Assembly: GCF_021018895.1 (NCBI RefSeq)
Contig: NC_079386.1
Span: forward strand, 13,211,552 to 13,275,551
Origin: Seriola aureovittata
Taxonomy: Eukaryota; Chordata; Actinopteri; Carangiformes; Carangidae
Length of the DNA: 64,000 bases
Direction of reading: 5' to 3'
In this document: positions 34,929 through 46,942 of the stretch, piece after piece
Layout: the number at the start of each line of letters is the position of its first letter
Position numbering within the stretch: the first letter of the stretch is position 1
Program-made: the position numbers and the translations under genes
Notes under the pieces: model-generated
Databases searched by the model: none
Seen by the model: only the letters and a program-made list of their open reading frames with translations
What the model was told of the DNA's origin: nothing

Positions 34929-37426
34929 CAAACAGAACAAACACAAAACAAACAAACAAGTCAAACTGACATAACTGGGAAAAAACAGACGGTACACCTC
35001 TTCATATGTAACATGAATCAGGTTTGTCCTAGAAAAGGAGGAAGGGGAGAAGAAACAAATATTTTCTCACAGTTACAGGTTTCAGCTTTAAAAACCAGTG
35101 TCAGTATATGACTTCTGAAGTAGGACAAGAAAACAAACAAAAGAAGGAAAAGTTTTAATTGTGCATTAAAAGGCCTAAATGTGTATTAATGTCGGGTGTG
35201 GACATACAGCAGTTATTGTCCTTTTGGCTTAATATTAGAGCTGAAACAATTAGTCGATTGATGGAAAAATAATCAGCAACTATTTCGATAATCATCATTT
35301 TTCAAGCAAAGATAGTGAAAGGAATTTTCTCTGATTCCATCCTGTCAAATGAGAAGATTTCCTGCTTTTCTTCCTCATGTATCACAGTAACCTGAACTTT
35401 GTGTAAAGACTGAAATATCAGGTTGATCGGAAAATTTTTTCAACATTTCATACTTCATGATTAATTAATTGAATGATTAATCAATAATTAAATAATCATT
35501 AGTTGCAGCCCTACCTAATATTTCTCCAACAAATGTATTAATTATTCTGTTCATAATATGTAAGACATAAGAAGACATTTTAAAAAATCTCCATTACTAT
35601 TTCCTAGGTGACATCAAAATTGTTGACTAATTGATTAATTAACTAGTTGTAACTCTGCATTAAAGCATCACTAGTACAATATACTGCAATCCAATGCAAT
35701 GGCCATACAACAAATATTTAGGATTGCAACTGACAATTATTTCATTATCAATTAATCTGCTGATTATTTTCTCGATGAATCATTTGGCCTATAAAACATG
35801 AGAAAGCTGAGAAAAATAGTCAATTTACTATCATTTAGCTGCACTATAAGCAGCAAGTTGTAACTTTTAAGAACCTCAAACCATCAAATGTTTGGCATTT
35901 TTGCTTGAAAATGATTTAAATAATTAATGGATTATCCAAATGGATTAATTAATTGGTCGTCAATGCGTTGCAGCCCTGCAAATATTAAATTTTAGTCATG
36001 ATTTTAAAGTGTTTGATGGCAGCTGCTTATACAGTGTCTGATTTAAGCAGTGTGTATATATAATATAGGCAGCCAGCACTTAATCAGGAACAACTCTACA
36101 TCTCTTTATTCATGCAATTATCCAGTCAGCCAATTATGTGGCAGCAGTGCAATCTGTAAAATCCAGCAGATACAGGTCAGGAGGATCAGTTAATGTGACT
36201 TTGATCATGACATGGTTGTTGGTGCCAGACAGGCAGGTTTGAGTATTTCTGAAACTGCTGATCCCCCGGGATGTTCATACAGACAGGTGCGGACAGAGAG
36301 GCTACGGTAACTCAGAGGACCACTCTTTACAACTGTGGCGAGCAGAGAAGCCTCTAGGTACGGACACACACGTTGAACATGAGGCAGATGAGCTGCAGCG
36401 GGCGCAGACTCAGCAGAACCAGACAGTTGAAGACTGGAGAACGTAGCCCGGTCAGATGAATCTGGATTTTTCTCCTGAGGCTGCAGATGGTAGGGTCAGA
36501 ATTTGGTGTCATGGACCCAACCTGCCATATGTCAACAGTCTAGGCTGGTGTTGTTGGTGTAATGGTGTCGGGATTGTTTTTCTTGGCAAGCTTCGGCACC
36601 CTTAATACCCAGTCACCCATCAGTCATGGCTTGAACACCCACAGTCTATCTGAGTAATGTTACTGACAATGAGCAGGTCTTCTCAAACTGGTTTTGTGAA
36701 CATGGCAATGAGTTCAGTGTATTTCAGTGGGCTCCCCAGTCACCAGACCTGAATCTGTTTTGAGAGCAAAGGGAAGCCCTACACTGCATGGTGCTCCTAA
36801 TAAAGTGCTTGGTGTGTATATATATATAGGAAGTATAGATGTGTTGTTAATCCACAGGTGTCACAGTGTCACCCTCAGGGCTTGCAGACTTGAAAACGAA
36901 ATAAAATATCCTTCCAGAGTGGACCAGAGGTGCAGCTGGTCTGGGCTGTCATATGGTGTATACATTTAAAAAAAAACAAGCTGCAGGGATGTTAAGACAA
37001 AAAGAAATTCCTACAATGCTACTATCTACTGACTAGCTAACAGCTAACTGTGTGTGTAACTTTTGTGAGTCTAAACAATCATTAGATTAGATTAGATTAG
37101 ATTAACTTTATTTATCCCACAACTGGGAAATTCATTTACCACAGCAGAAAATGCTTAAGTAAGAGGTGGCTATTTATTAACTGAAGCGCAGTCTGGTGGG
37201 CTGTTACGCCGCGGTTGTCAGTTGACCGGGTACACACCTCTTTTCGCCTGATCTTCCTGGCGAGCTGCGTCGCTGACACGACCAGCAGCGGGTTGTTGAC
37301 GGGCGGGAGCCTCTTCCCGGACAGAGCGGGTCTCCGAGGAGAGAAGAGCCGGTAAAACGTGAAGAGGACTCCCATGACCGCCTTGAAGAGCCATACCTGA
37401 GCCTTTTCCAAACGGCTCAGAGCCAT
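28913..37426 (-). CDS. faah2: Fatty-acid amide hydrolase 2 (FAAH2)
   Basis: FAAH2 is a membrane-anchored amidase-signature hydrolase that cleaves oleamide, anandamide and related amides. Complete: eleven exons at 37426-37238, 34815-34733, 34115-33979, 33586-33377, 32402-32283, 31763-31628, 31249-31132, 31033-30914, 29898-29787, 29431-29243 and 29088-28913, giving 529 residues (human about 532). Residues about 11-28 form the N-terminal membrane helix. The Lys-Ser-Ser triad is present: Lys130 in GVPLSVKESF, Ser205 in GGSSGGEG, and nucleophile Ser229 in GSDIGGSIRMP. The C-terminus matches human (YLEKTFGGW). Introns 2 and 8 use GC donors (ACAG|gcaaga and CAAG|gcaggt), required by the frame. Intron 1 (2.4 kb) is full of transposon remnants. 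Convergent with nelfa. Fish may have more than one faah2 copy; I cannot say which this is. Confidence 0.96.
29442..29465 (-). repeat. (GT)12 array forming the 3' splice region of faah2 exon 10
   Basis: Read on the gene's strand, twelve GT units end ten bases before exon 10, leaving only gacgtcttcag before the exon. The array occupies the usual polypyrimidine-tract position. Confidence 0.9.
30475..30616 (+). repeat. Interrupted (GT)n / GTGGGT minisatellite-like array
   Basis: About 140 bases of GT units regularly interrupted by GGGT at roughly 18- to 22-base spacing, in faah2 intron 8. The regular interruptions suggest higher-order duplication. Confidence 0.9.
32575..32940. mobile_element. 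TIR-bounded non-autonomous element carrying an exon-like insert
   Basis: The left end (cttaaagggggtatatgtaa, continuing into gttttc) and the reverse complement of the right end (ctttaaaggagccatttgta, continuing into agtttt) form imperfect terminal inverted repeats of about 26 bases. The interior is unusually GC-rich for this intron (cgccctcggcgcagcgctac), contains AAGATGGCG, then an ATG at 32792 open for 25 codons up to a consensus donor GACAG|gtaagt at 32868/32869. Such an arrangement looks like the promoter and first exon of a gene inside transposon ends. The family is unknown to me. It lies in faah2 intron 4, antisense to faah2. Confidence 0.6.
34482..34705 (+). repeat. hAT-like MITE copy (decayed)
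   Basis: Begins tagggctgcaattaattt and continues with the attattttcttgatttatca, gtccataaaatagagaa wording of the family. The right end is lost near an A run. Lies in faah2 intron 2. Confidence 0.55.
34859..34924 (-). repeat. (GT)33 array upstream of faah2 exon 2
   Basis: Sixty-six bases of pure dinucleotide repeat ending 44 bases upstream of the exon 2 acceptor on the gene's strand, at or just upstream of where a branch point would lie. Confidence 0.92.
35236..35515 (+). repeat. hAT-like MITE, full-length-looking copy
   Basis: Starts agagctgaaacaattagtcg and ends gttgcagccctacc, i.e. complementary ends agggctgcaac/gttgcagccct, with AT-rich interior containing paired 'attagtcgattg'/'gattaatcaataatt' stretches. 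About 280 bases, in faah2 intron 1. Confidence 0.65.
35721..35979 (+). repeat. hAT-like MITE, second full-length-looking copy
   Basis: Starts aggattgcaactgacaatta and ends gcgttgcagccctgc. Same family as 35236-35515. A right-end fragment of a further copy lies at about 35608-35662. Confidence 0.65.
36068..36820 (+). mobile_element. Tc1-like DNA transposon relic, internally deleted
   Basis: Inverted ends remain: left cagcacttaatcaggaac and right ctcctaataaagtgcttggt, flanked by TA-rich sequence. The interior keeps recognisable blocks of a Tc1-like transposase gene (aggctacggtaactcagagg, cactctttacaactgtggcg, gaatctggattttt, tcagaatttggtgtc, ctccccagtcaccagacctg), but with deletions and frame breaks. 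It is about 750 bases, against the 1.2-1.3 kb typical of intact copies. Lies in faah2 intron 1; not functional. Confidence 0.8.
37082..37145 (+). repeat. Interspersed repeat tail with (ATTAG)n
   Basis: Tandem attag units followed by taactttatttatcccacaa and ctgggaaattcatttacc, the end of a common fish repeat. It lies in faah2 intron 1, about 90 bases from exon 1. Confidence 0.55.
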
Positions 37427-37631
37427 GTTTCTACCGCGGTGAGAGGAAGGAAGGTCAACGGTTACACGGCCGCTGTCACTCCGGAACAGCTCCTACCGTC
37501 TTTGGGCCGGATAATGCATATATACCTGGTAGTCAAGTTAGCATGGGTGAGCGAGGACGAGGATATTACCGGAAATGTAGTATTCTGCCTTCAAAATAAA
37601 ACCGTTGGACTGGCTATATATAGCAGTGGTA

Positions 37632-37669
<38 letters not shown>

Positions 37670-38110
37670 CGTAGCTTAATAATATTTACAACCAAGTTGT
37701 CTGGCAACGGCGACCCTTCGTTAAACTCATTTTCTAATCAAAATTTATCAACTTTTTTCTCATTTCCCCGTCCCAATGGAGGATCAACAGGAAGGGGCCA
37801 AACACAAGGCATTTTCCCTGTTGTTTCCGATGGTCACACATACATTCAAATTTAGTTTTTGTTCCTTTTTCTTTTTAGAAATCCCTTATTATGTGATCAG
37901 ACATCACAATAGTGGGAGATCACAAAGTTTCCAATAAATCTAAATACTGCATATCACAGTGGATTTTTTTGTGTCATTTATGCCCTGTCATTCCTGACCC
38001 CACTTGCCTGCACTGATGCTGCCTCTCCCGGCAGAGAGGGGCCAAGCTGGCTGCCTGTTCTTCCTGGATCTTGTTACTGATTTCACAATGGCTCAGTCAG
38101 GTTAACCATC

Positions 38111-38151
<41 letters not shown>

Positions 38152-38261
38152 CCCTCTCCTGTCGTCTTCAATGTGTACGGCACAGTGCAGAAAAAAGGCA
38201 AGTTATTGTTTCAAACATCCTCTCGTGTGAACTTGATGTGAAAGTTTGGAGTTAGGAGTGT

Positions 38262-39130
38262 AAGTACAATTTTATAAAGTACTTGTTCTTTCCTTGAGTA
38301 TTTCCACTTTATGCTACTTTATACTTCTACTCAGCTACATATCAGGGGTAAATATTGTACTTTTTACTCCACTATTTATTTGTTAACTAACTAGTGGGTA
38401 GTTACTTGGCATATTTAGATTAATAATAGCTAAATAATGTAATCAACAAATAAATGATGACGTTTTATTATGGGTAGATAAGTAAACAAGTTATCCTGCA
38501 ATATAAAATGATTAAAATTAGCTCCAGCTGCAACATTAAAGTAGTGAAAACAGCAATTATAATCTAATAATATCTATCTGTATATATCATAATATCAGTG
38601 AGGAGAACCAAAAAAGGCTCCAAGGACGTGCCCGCCTGTTGACACTAGAGGGCAGCATGGCTGAAGGCTACAACACAGATGCTTTAATCCCTGTTTGAAC
38701 AAACACAGCACGTCTCTAACCTGTCTCTGCAATGCAGGTCAGTGGGTTAGTGGAGAATCTATATCGTCCATTGTTTCCCGTCAGTTCTGCTGCTGCTGTG
38801 TTATATACTGCAGCAACATCGCACTGTGCAGACGTGTCGGTGGTGAGGGAGTTTAGTGTTTGGTTTTAAGTCCACACAGATGTTGATGAAAGTTTAAAAC
38901 TGTTCTTATCAGTGTTTGTCAGTAAACTGCTACTTTCACGTTAACGCATCATAATCTAATCATTTAATTTACATCAATACAACAATCTCGGGTCTATTTG
39001 CCTGCAGAGCAAATACTTTTACTGTTGATTCTTTAGGCACATTTAATCTGATTATACGTCTGTACTTTTACTCAACGAAGATTTTGAAAGCAGGACTTTT
39101 ATTTGTAATGTTGTATTGATATTTTTATTT
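38262..39130 (-). repeat. Dispersed fish repeat split by a ~370-base insert
   Basis: Left part 38262-38605 (ccttgagtatttccacttta, gctactttatacttctactc, aatattgtactttttactcc) and right part about 39002-39130 (caaatacttttactgttgat, ctgtacttttactcaacgaa, gcaggacttttatttgtaat) are consecutive pieces of one common teleost repeat. The DNA between (about 38606-39000) does not fit the family and looks inserted. Confidence 0.55.
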
Positions 39131-41106
39131 GGGGAACATAAATTAAAGATCTAAAATAAACTGTTGTGGCATTTGCATCAACCTCAGTTACATAGATTTG
39201 ATATTTTCAATGTATTTTTATGGCTGAAACTATATATTTTCAGGTTAAAGCTAACATCCACTCTCATCTTAACTCTATATAATGAATCAAATAACTAATG
39301 TATAATCTGTTTTATTCTAAAGAGCCATATGATGACATTTATATGTTAAATTATCGATTCTGTATCTTTAATTTAAAGTAAAAAGAAACTAAACTGGCCT
39401 GATAAATGTTTCACCAATGACAGGGGGGGTTGTGCACTTACCATACTGTTGGAAAAAGCTTCATATTATGGTTTGACTGTGTGAATAATAGACATATAAA
39501 ATCAATAATATCCACAGAATGGCAGCATACACCCTGCTGAGCTATTTATTGATCCTCTTATTTCAGGAGAAACCTAATTTCACAGCCAGTTTTGAGATTA
39601 ACAGACGACGGTCAGAGGCAGGAAATTTTTACCCGGATGAGGTTAGATTTATTTCAGTTCAGTCAACTGAAGGAAGTGGATGTTTTGCACACTTAAAATT
39701 GTTGCAACCCTCGGAGCACAGACGTTGACCTACAACCTCTGTAACCATTAACACATAACTGAGAGGCTTTATCCAGCCGCATTTTCTGTTGACACAATGA
39801 AGAGACATTCACAGAATTAAGAGATAACTACCTCTGGAGGGGTACGCCCAGTGTAAAAACACATAACACAAACATATCACAGTCCCAACCTAGTGGAGAA
39901 AAACAGATCATTCCTCACCTGTAAGGTGAAACCTGAAGCTCAGAAAACTACCGGGCATGTAGAGACAAGAGAGAAGACACACAGTCAACAGTGTTTGTAT
40001 CCCTGTGTCAGGCTGCTACAGCTCCGCTACTGTCTGGGAAAGAGCATAAAGTAAATGTAATTGCATGTTAGTGCCCATTATTCTGAGTTTATGTGGTGTC
40101 GTTGCAGTGAGTTCACCATGTGCTCTGTTGTGCTTGATGGGAACTTTAAAGCCTTTGCGAATGGAGGCCTTCGGGGTAAAGTGATATGGGGTCAGTGAAC
40201 AACAGAGGAGGGCTTTGGGCTCTTTTGTATTGATTTCTGTCTTCTGTCGTGTCTCTGTTGTCATGCCACATGCCATTTACCAATAGCTCATTATTGTGAC
40301 TCTCACATTTTACACACACACAGTGTAAAAAAAAGTCTGTGACACCCAAGATTTTGTAGGCCAACGCCATTTTGGCTCATAATTTTATGCTCTGTTCTGT
40401 CACATCTATTATTACCTCATGTTATGCTCTCACCTGTCTGTTTTCTTCACACAAAAAGTACTGAACCGATTTGCACCTAACTCGACAGAGTGATGTGGCA
40501 TGAGCCAGGGACGAACCCAAATCTATTTAATCTAATTTAATACGAATTTTGAGTCTGGTGTATGTTGTCTGACATTGGCCTTGACGGAGGACTGCTCTCT
40601 CTGAGCTCCCTTCTAGTTACCTAGGCATTTAATTTTCCTAATGAGATCACAGTCCAATCCCCCTTCTGTTTTCAGTCATCTTGGAGTGGACAGTAATTTA
40701 CTTTACAGTTCCCTTCGGATGAAGCAGATCTTCACTCTGATCCACTTTCCAGCACCTCGTCTGGGCCCTGGAGACCGATGTCGGCTGATATGTCTGTCCC
40801 CCGGGGTGAAACGGTTTGTTTTATGAGCCTAAGTGACCTTTTTCGTTGATTAGAATTCAAAGTATTTTGAGTTTTTCTAAGATTATTCTTCTATTATTAT
40901 TATTATTATTGTTTTTAACAAGAAAAGCTGAACGTCCAGGGATGGGGTTTTTCATTGCAATCAACATTACCTATGTTTTTCAGAGAGTTTAGCTCCGTGG
41001 TGATGCGACGTTGAGAAATTGCCTTTAAATCAATATCACATTCAAACAAAATGCATGACAAACATTTGAGTACAATAGAAACATCTTGTGATAGCACGCC
41101 TGTGAA

Positions 41107-41165
41107 GCAAATTCATTTGTATAGCACATTATCATACACAAAGGTCATTCAATGTGCTTAACAGA
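41107..41165 (+). repeat. Short interspersed fish repeat fragment
   Basis: gcaaattcatttgtatagca and ggtcattcaatgtgcttaac match a widespread teleost repeat with 'CAATTCATTTGTATAGCACATTT' wording. Followed by A-rich sequence. Confidence 0.55.
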
Positions 41166-41532
41166 AATAGAAGAAGCATAAAAATTTAATTAAAAAGCAG
41201 AATAAGAAAACAATATAAAAAAAGATTATAAGATAGATATGCGGAAACATGCTCAAATACAATCGACATGTGATAACAGCTTGATAATACGCTCAGTTTT
41301 ATTCATTTTTTTCTTTCTTACTTTTCCGCAGCCATGGGGTGTAGGTAAAGGGTATAAGGGATAAGTGGGTATAAGCTTTTTAAAAGTTTGTATATTAATA
41401 AAAAGAGAGATGTTGGCACATCTTGACATTATATAAAGGTAAATTATGGAGTGTACGTTGTGCACTCGGTCTCTTTTGGGTTTTGTTCCTGATACAAACC
41501 AAACAAGGAGGAAATATTAAATATAAAAACTG

Positions 41533-41535
<3 letters not shown>

Positions 41536-41607
<72 letters not shown>
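41536..41607 (+). repeat. (GT)36 microsatellite
   Basis: Pure GT array of 72 bases. The open frames over it on both strands are artefacts. Confidence 0.97.
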
Positions 41608-41610
<3 letters not shown>

Positions 41611-42699
41611 ACTGCAGCACACACTGCGTCATCTTTATATTCATGTGTGGATCACGTGTGTGTATTAATGTGGCCTCCCCCCGCCACCATCAGCAGCAGC
41701 AGCATGACCATCTCCAATAGTCTATTTATCTATTTGGCAGCAGTCTTTTATCCAAGACGAGAGAGGGGGGGGGGGGGGGGTGAACCATGTGGCAGCTCCT
41801 CCGACCCCCCCCCCTTACGCCTGCACCTCCTTCGGGGACCGGCATGCGGGCACATGAAACAGCTGGTGTGCTCCAAAAACCAATTATAAAGGCCCCCCCC
41901 CACCTGGCTGCCTGTACGGCCAGGCAGGGGAGAGTGCGGTTGTTAGCACCCACAGATGAGCTTTAACAAGGGGCCACCGCCGGGGTGGTCAGATGGGAGA
42001 CACAGCAGGTTTCAGGATCTGGATGTTTAGGTGGAAATTGGAATTTGAGATGCAGGAGAGGCTCGCTGTTAATGTTTTATTTACACTGCAATCTATATTT
42101 TGAGTTGCCTTGACCAGAACTCTGTCGAGATGTGGGTGTGAATCACAACAAGCGTGTGTGATTAAAAACATTTTTGGATAGAATCATCTCAGCTGGAGTG
42201 AGTTTAATGCATTAAAGGAAAAAATAAAAAAGTCCAATGTAAAGGAGACTGGTATTTCTTTATGTGGAAGTGAGGATATCATCATCATTTCCTTTGTGGA
42301 TCTGTTGTAGTCCTACATTTCCCATTGTCCTCTTTGGAGATTGATCTGTCAGCTCAGGTGTTGGATGCAGCGTGAGCCTGCTATTGATCCGCTTCCTGCC
42401 GGGCCTCGTTAAAACTTTTCAGCAGGGAGTGTGAATGAGAACCACAGGAGGCGGCCTCATCAAAATACTTTTTTTTTGTCCCTTATGACGACATAAGAAA
42501 GATGGACTCACATTGATTTTGGGACCCTTATGCTGCTTGTTGAGTTTAGTTTAGTTACACTGGACAAATACAGATCTATTCAAATCACATATTGATTAGG
42601 ATCTTGTCAATAATGTTAATTGGTTTCTGTGTGAGTTTTTGTTTGGTTTGATTTATTGACAATATATGAGAAGTTAAATGAGACAACTGGCTCTGTGAG

Positions 42700-43035
42700 G
42701 CTACTTAGGCTAAGTGGTGCTTGAAGCTGAATGCCTCCATGGTCACCGTTGTAGCTTAGCATGTTAGCAGGAAAGAAAATAAACAAAGTGTAGATGAGAT
42801 TTATGGGAATGGCATTAGCTTCACAGGTATTTGGTCATAAAACAAAGTCCTGGGTAAATTCAAATTTTAATCTGATGGTGGCGCTCTAATCTGTGAGTTC
42901 ACTAGAGTTGTCACGATTCATCCTGAGGGGAGGGGGCATGAATTTGTGTCCAGTTGTTGTTGTTGAGATATTCAACTAAAAGACAAGAATGTGACCTCGT
43001 GGTGACATTAGATGAAAAGTCACCAAAAGATGGAT
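42700..43035 (+). repeat. Dispersed fish repeat ('ATTCATCCTGAGGGG' family)
   Basis: tgtagcttagcatgttagca, ggcattagcttcacaggtat, ttggtcataaaacaaagtcc, gattcatcctgaggggaggg and gttgttgttgagatattcaa follow the order of a very common teleost repeat. A fragment of it in the opposite sense is at 58600-58760. Confidence 0.6.
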
Positions 43036-45476
43036 AAAAAGTTCAAACAATTAATAACATTCAAGTTATGACTTTGTTCAAAGGGGCAAATATGTGTGTG
43101 CTAAAATATAAAAACAAACCGAGATATCTGCATTCTGTTGGGGAATCAGTCGTTGTTCAGCCTTCGCCTGAAAGCTGGGAGGGTTTGGTTTGTCTCGCTG
43201 TTGTCCCCAGTCAGTCTATAGAGAGAGAACACAGAGAGACGTCACACAGAAATCTCTGTCCACGAGTAAACAGCCCCGCCAGGTGATAAAGTAGCCCTGA
43301 GACAAGTCGGAGGGGTCAGCGGGGGTCAACATAATCCCCCCCGTCACACACATACATACACACACGCATGAATGCTTGCACATAATCCTCACACACATGC
43401 TCACTGAAGCCCGACTTGGACTCAAAGCAAACGTAGCAGTCGGTGTGATGAATAAGTGATCAGCAGCACTAAATAATAAATCGTACACATTATTATCAGC
43501 GACAATAGTGTGACTTTAGTGTCTTTCCTCTGGCTCCAGACAATAAACTGATTGTATTAATAATGCAGCTACAGACCAGGGATCTGTTCAGCAGGAGGAC
43601 AGAAACCTCGAATCACACACCTCGGGCTGAATGTGTTAACGGTGTGTCATCGCTCGGAGTATGTGGCTGTGAGGTGTGACATGGCTCCACGCTGTACGAC
43701 ACACTTTCTTTTATGGCTCTCTGACAAACCGAGCACCTTCAGGTGCCCCACACAGTGTTCACGATCAGGTGTGAAGAGCATGAATATCCACGTCTGTGTC
43801 ATCCTTTAAATCTCTTATCAAAATGTTTTTTTCTCTTTCTTTTGTCTCTTCATTTCTTTTAATCTTGTACTTCAGAAATTAATTTGATCTATTTTACTCT
43901 CAACTAATTGTATTTTTTGCCCACAAGTTCCCTATTTGATTAGATTTTATATGTAATTATATATTGTTTATTCTAATTTGCTTGCCTTGTGTGAAACACA
44001 ACCACATGCTCTGTGCGTTTAATGGGTAATTAAAATGGCTTCTTTTCATCCACATGGGACTTATTTCAGTGTTTTATTGGTGTTTTATGCAGCATCTTAT
44101 AAAATACTAGAAGCGAAATTGCATTTTTAATAATTCATCCTTATTCACATGCCAGTTTGGAAGAATTCTAGTCAACACTTTCCAACTGGACTTGGCCTTT
44201 ATTTGTTTTATTAAATCTTTAAAAAATATTTCCCACCAGGCGAATCTGCAGTGTTTCAGATGGAAAGTGTGCACTCAGCAGGTTTACAGACAGTCAGGAG
44301 GGGAGTGAGGGGCTTTTAATTGTGTTTTGAGATTCAGACCGCAAATTAGTTTGATAAATATCAGTTTAGCCGGACTGCATTCACTTAGAAGACATCACAT
44401 AGATCCCTGGTTGGCAACCTCTTTGGCTTGTGCATGCATGTCTGTGTTGAGATTAACTCGTTTTAAGTGTTCACAGTCGTCAGGAGGTAAAACTGTGAAT
44501 CAATACAGAAAACTTTCAGTACAATAGGAGTTCTTCTCCCTTTTTGATATTAAGTTAATCATGTTGTGACACAAATTTATTTTGCAACCCCTTGAGGGAT
44601 CCTGACCTCCAGCCAGTGCTGGAATAACACCTGGGTAAAGTGGGCAACTGCCCCAAAAGCCCCAGGTTCACTGCATGTCCTGTTGTTTCAATAATCATAA
44701 CTTTGTTTGGGAATTTGCACCAATGAAGCAAAAATATCAACCAAGGCAGATCCTGCGTCGTGTCTTGGGGGTAAAATGTAAAACAAATTATAATTCAGTT
44801 TGTGTGTTTACATGGTAAACATTCCTGAGTTTTTTTGTGTGTAAGATAAATACTGAATTATTAATTGGTTTGTGCAGTGTACAAACAGAGGGTGGTGGTG
44901 GTGGTGGTGGGACACCTGCATCATCTACATCCTCCTTAAAACTTGACAATAATCACTGAATGATTTGTTAAAGTATGAAGTCTATTCCAATATCCCACTG
45001 AGCTTTAAATAAAAAAAGCATAAGGAACCCGGAGAGGATCTAATCTATAATGATAATATCTATTCATGGCTCTGAAAAGCCTGAGAGTTTTCTAGTTAAC
45101 ACACAAGCTGCTGTTGCCCCTCACGATAAACAGCTCGGACACTGTGGCACAGAAAGTGTAGGTGAGAACTGGGCCGGTTTAGGCGCCCCCACAGGTGCAT
45201 TTTTGCGGTGATCACGTGTGGACCCGCCCCACCTCCCCGCCTCCAATAAAGCACAGCAAAAGTCACCGCTCCTCTTCCTTCAAGCAGCCAAACCCAGAGC
45301 GAGGCGGGCAGGCGGGCAGACGCAGAGCGGCAACGGCGGGGACGTAAAACGAAACCACGGAAGCCCGTGCGCGTGAAGGCGGTTCGCACAAAGATGATTA
45401 ATTAGTAAAATAAAGCCGACGGTAACCGGACGCCGCAGCTGATCCGGGCTCGGGGCTCAGCAGAGGACACCGGCAC

Positions 45477-45508
45477 ATGTGGAGGTTGAGTTTTCGGAAC
45501 GAGGCCAG
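45477..45508 (+). other. Orphan exon-like ATG with consensus splice donor
   Basis: Inside a CpG-rich stretch (45240-45560) an ATG opens ten codons (MWRLSFRNEA) and two bases, then AG|gtgagtcag, a textbook donor at 45508/45509. It leaves phase 2, whereas tesk exon 2 needs phase 0, so it cannot be a simple alternative tesk first coding exon. It may be a noncoding first exon of the kinase gene, an unrelated gene's first exon, or chance. Confidence 0.3.
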
Positions 45509-46399
45509 GTGAGTCAGACCCTCCTTTTTTGCGGGCAAGCACGCGTCTCCTCTCGATCGCGGTACAGTCGCGCGTCAGCATTTTCACTTTGAATCATGAA
45601 GCTGACATCCTCCGTGTGTGTGTGTGTGTTTGTGTGTGTGTACGTGCGTTTGTGCATCCCTAGGGGACTTTAGTCCGTGACAGACGAGCTCACAAACTCG
45701 GCTCAGTTTGGCATCCATAATTTAAGAGCCGCAGTCAGGCTGAGGGTAGATCCGCGACACGCAGGTTTGTGCAGGGCATCAAGGAAGCTCCTGCAGGCTG
45801 CGTGCGTGCGTGCGTGCGTGCTGGCTGGAAGACCCCCTGTGTGACCGAGCGACCATTAGGCTACTAGATGTGTAAATACTGTCCTAGTGATTGGATCAAT
45901 TTGAGAGAGCGCAGCAGTGTGTGTGTGCAAAGTGCAGGCAATAACGATGAGAGGTGATATTGCTGCATCCACTGCTGTTATCTCTGAGGAGCAGATAACA
46001 CGTCAAACAGCCTCATGTACCAACAACTCTTTTTTATTTTGTTTTATTCTAAATCAGATTGTTTTTTTTATCACGTCTTTTATTGAATCCATATTTCTTC
46101 TCGTGTGTCTTTATCGTGATGCAGAGAAAATGTTGAACACAGTTTGAGAGCTGCAATCAAACCTAATGACGGGCACCTTGAAGCCTTGTGCGTCAGTGCA
46201 AGATAGTTTTTGTAATCTATAAGAATTTGCCAATCATCAGATTGGCAATAACTGCTGCGGCGAGGCAACGCGTTCAGTCGATGTGAGCAGGAGCAAGAGT
46301 TTTAGCAGCAGGTCCCTCACGTCAGATTGCACACACTTTATGATTTAGTGAATTAACGCCCCTGTTTCCGCCCCCCTCCTCATTGTCCCTCTTCAGTTT

Positions 46400-46942
46400 T
46401 AATAGGCTGCAGCGTCTGTGAGGCAGCCCCGTGCGCACTGGAAGCCCAGAATTCAATTGGTGGAACCAGGAGGGGAGCCCCGGCCTTTTCCACTGCAGGA
46501 GGAGCAGAGTTGGAGGAAACGGAGCGAGAGAGAGAGAGCGAGAGAGCGAGCTGCCAAGACAGCAGCAGCAGCAGCAGCAGCAGCCTGCGCAGTTTAGAAA
46601 GAACACGGCACTGCCTCCTCTGCTGTGCTGCACGGCATGAGGGACTTCACCCAAACTGCGCACTGACTCTGCAGGATGCACCGCTGCAGCTGCGTAGTTT
46701 GCTGAAGACGGACACACAAACCACTGCAGGAATTTGAGAGAGGAATTGAGACGGAACGGTCGCTGACCACAGCTGCGACATTTGGTTTCCCCCACTGAGC
46801 GGTTATCATTCCTGCCCCGCGCCGTGGCCTTGTAGCGGACATGGGAAATGTAAACAGCAGTCGGGCTGGATTTTAAACTACGCACACGTCCCACGTCCTC
46901 CTCCCGCCCCCTCCTTCTCCTCCTCCTCCCGGGCTGTCCGAG
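46400..46942 (+). promoter_or_regulatory. GC-rich putative tesk promoter / 5' UTR
   Basis: GC-rich sequence upstream of the kinase ATG with GAGA-type runs (46520-46550), an (AGC)7 run at 46561-46583, and CpG dinucleotides rising towards the start codon. No TATA box was seen. The region between 45510 and 46400 holds (TGCG)n at about 45800-45820 but no recognised exon. Confidence 0.45.

Larger units (their letters stand above)
37427..45400. other. Intergenic region, faah2 to tesk
   Basis: No coding exon recognised. It holds an (AT)n run at 37634-37668 in the faah2 upstream region, (GT)n at 38113-38150 and 41536-41607, dispersed repeats at 38262-39130, 41107-41165 and 42700-43035, G/C homopolymers at 41766-41780 and 41804-41815, and a short GGT run at 44890-44909. 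The open frames are short and give no family resemblance. Confidence 0.65.
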
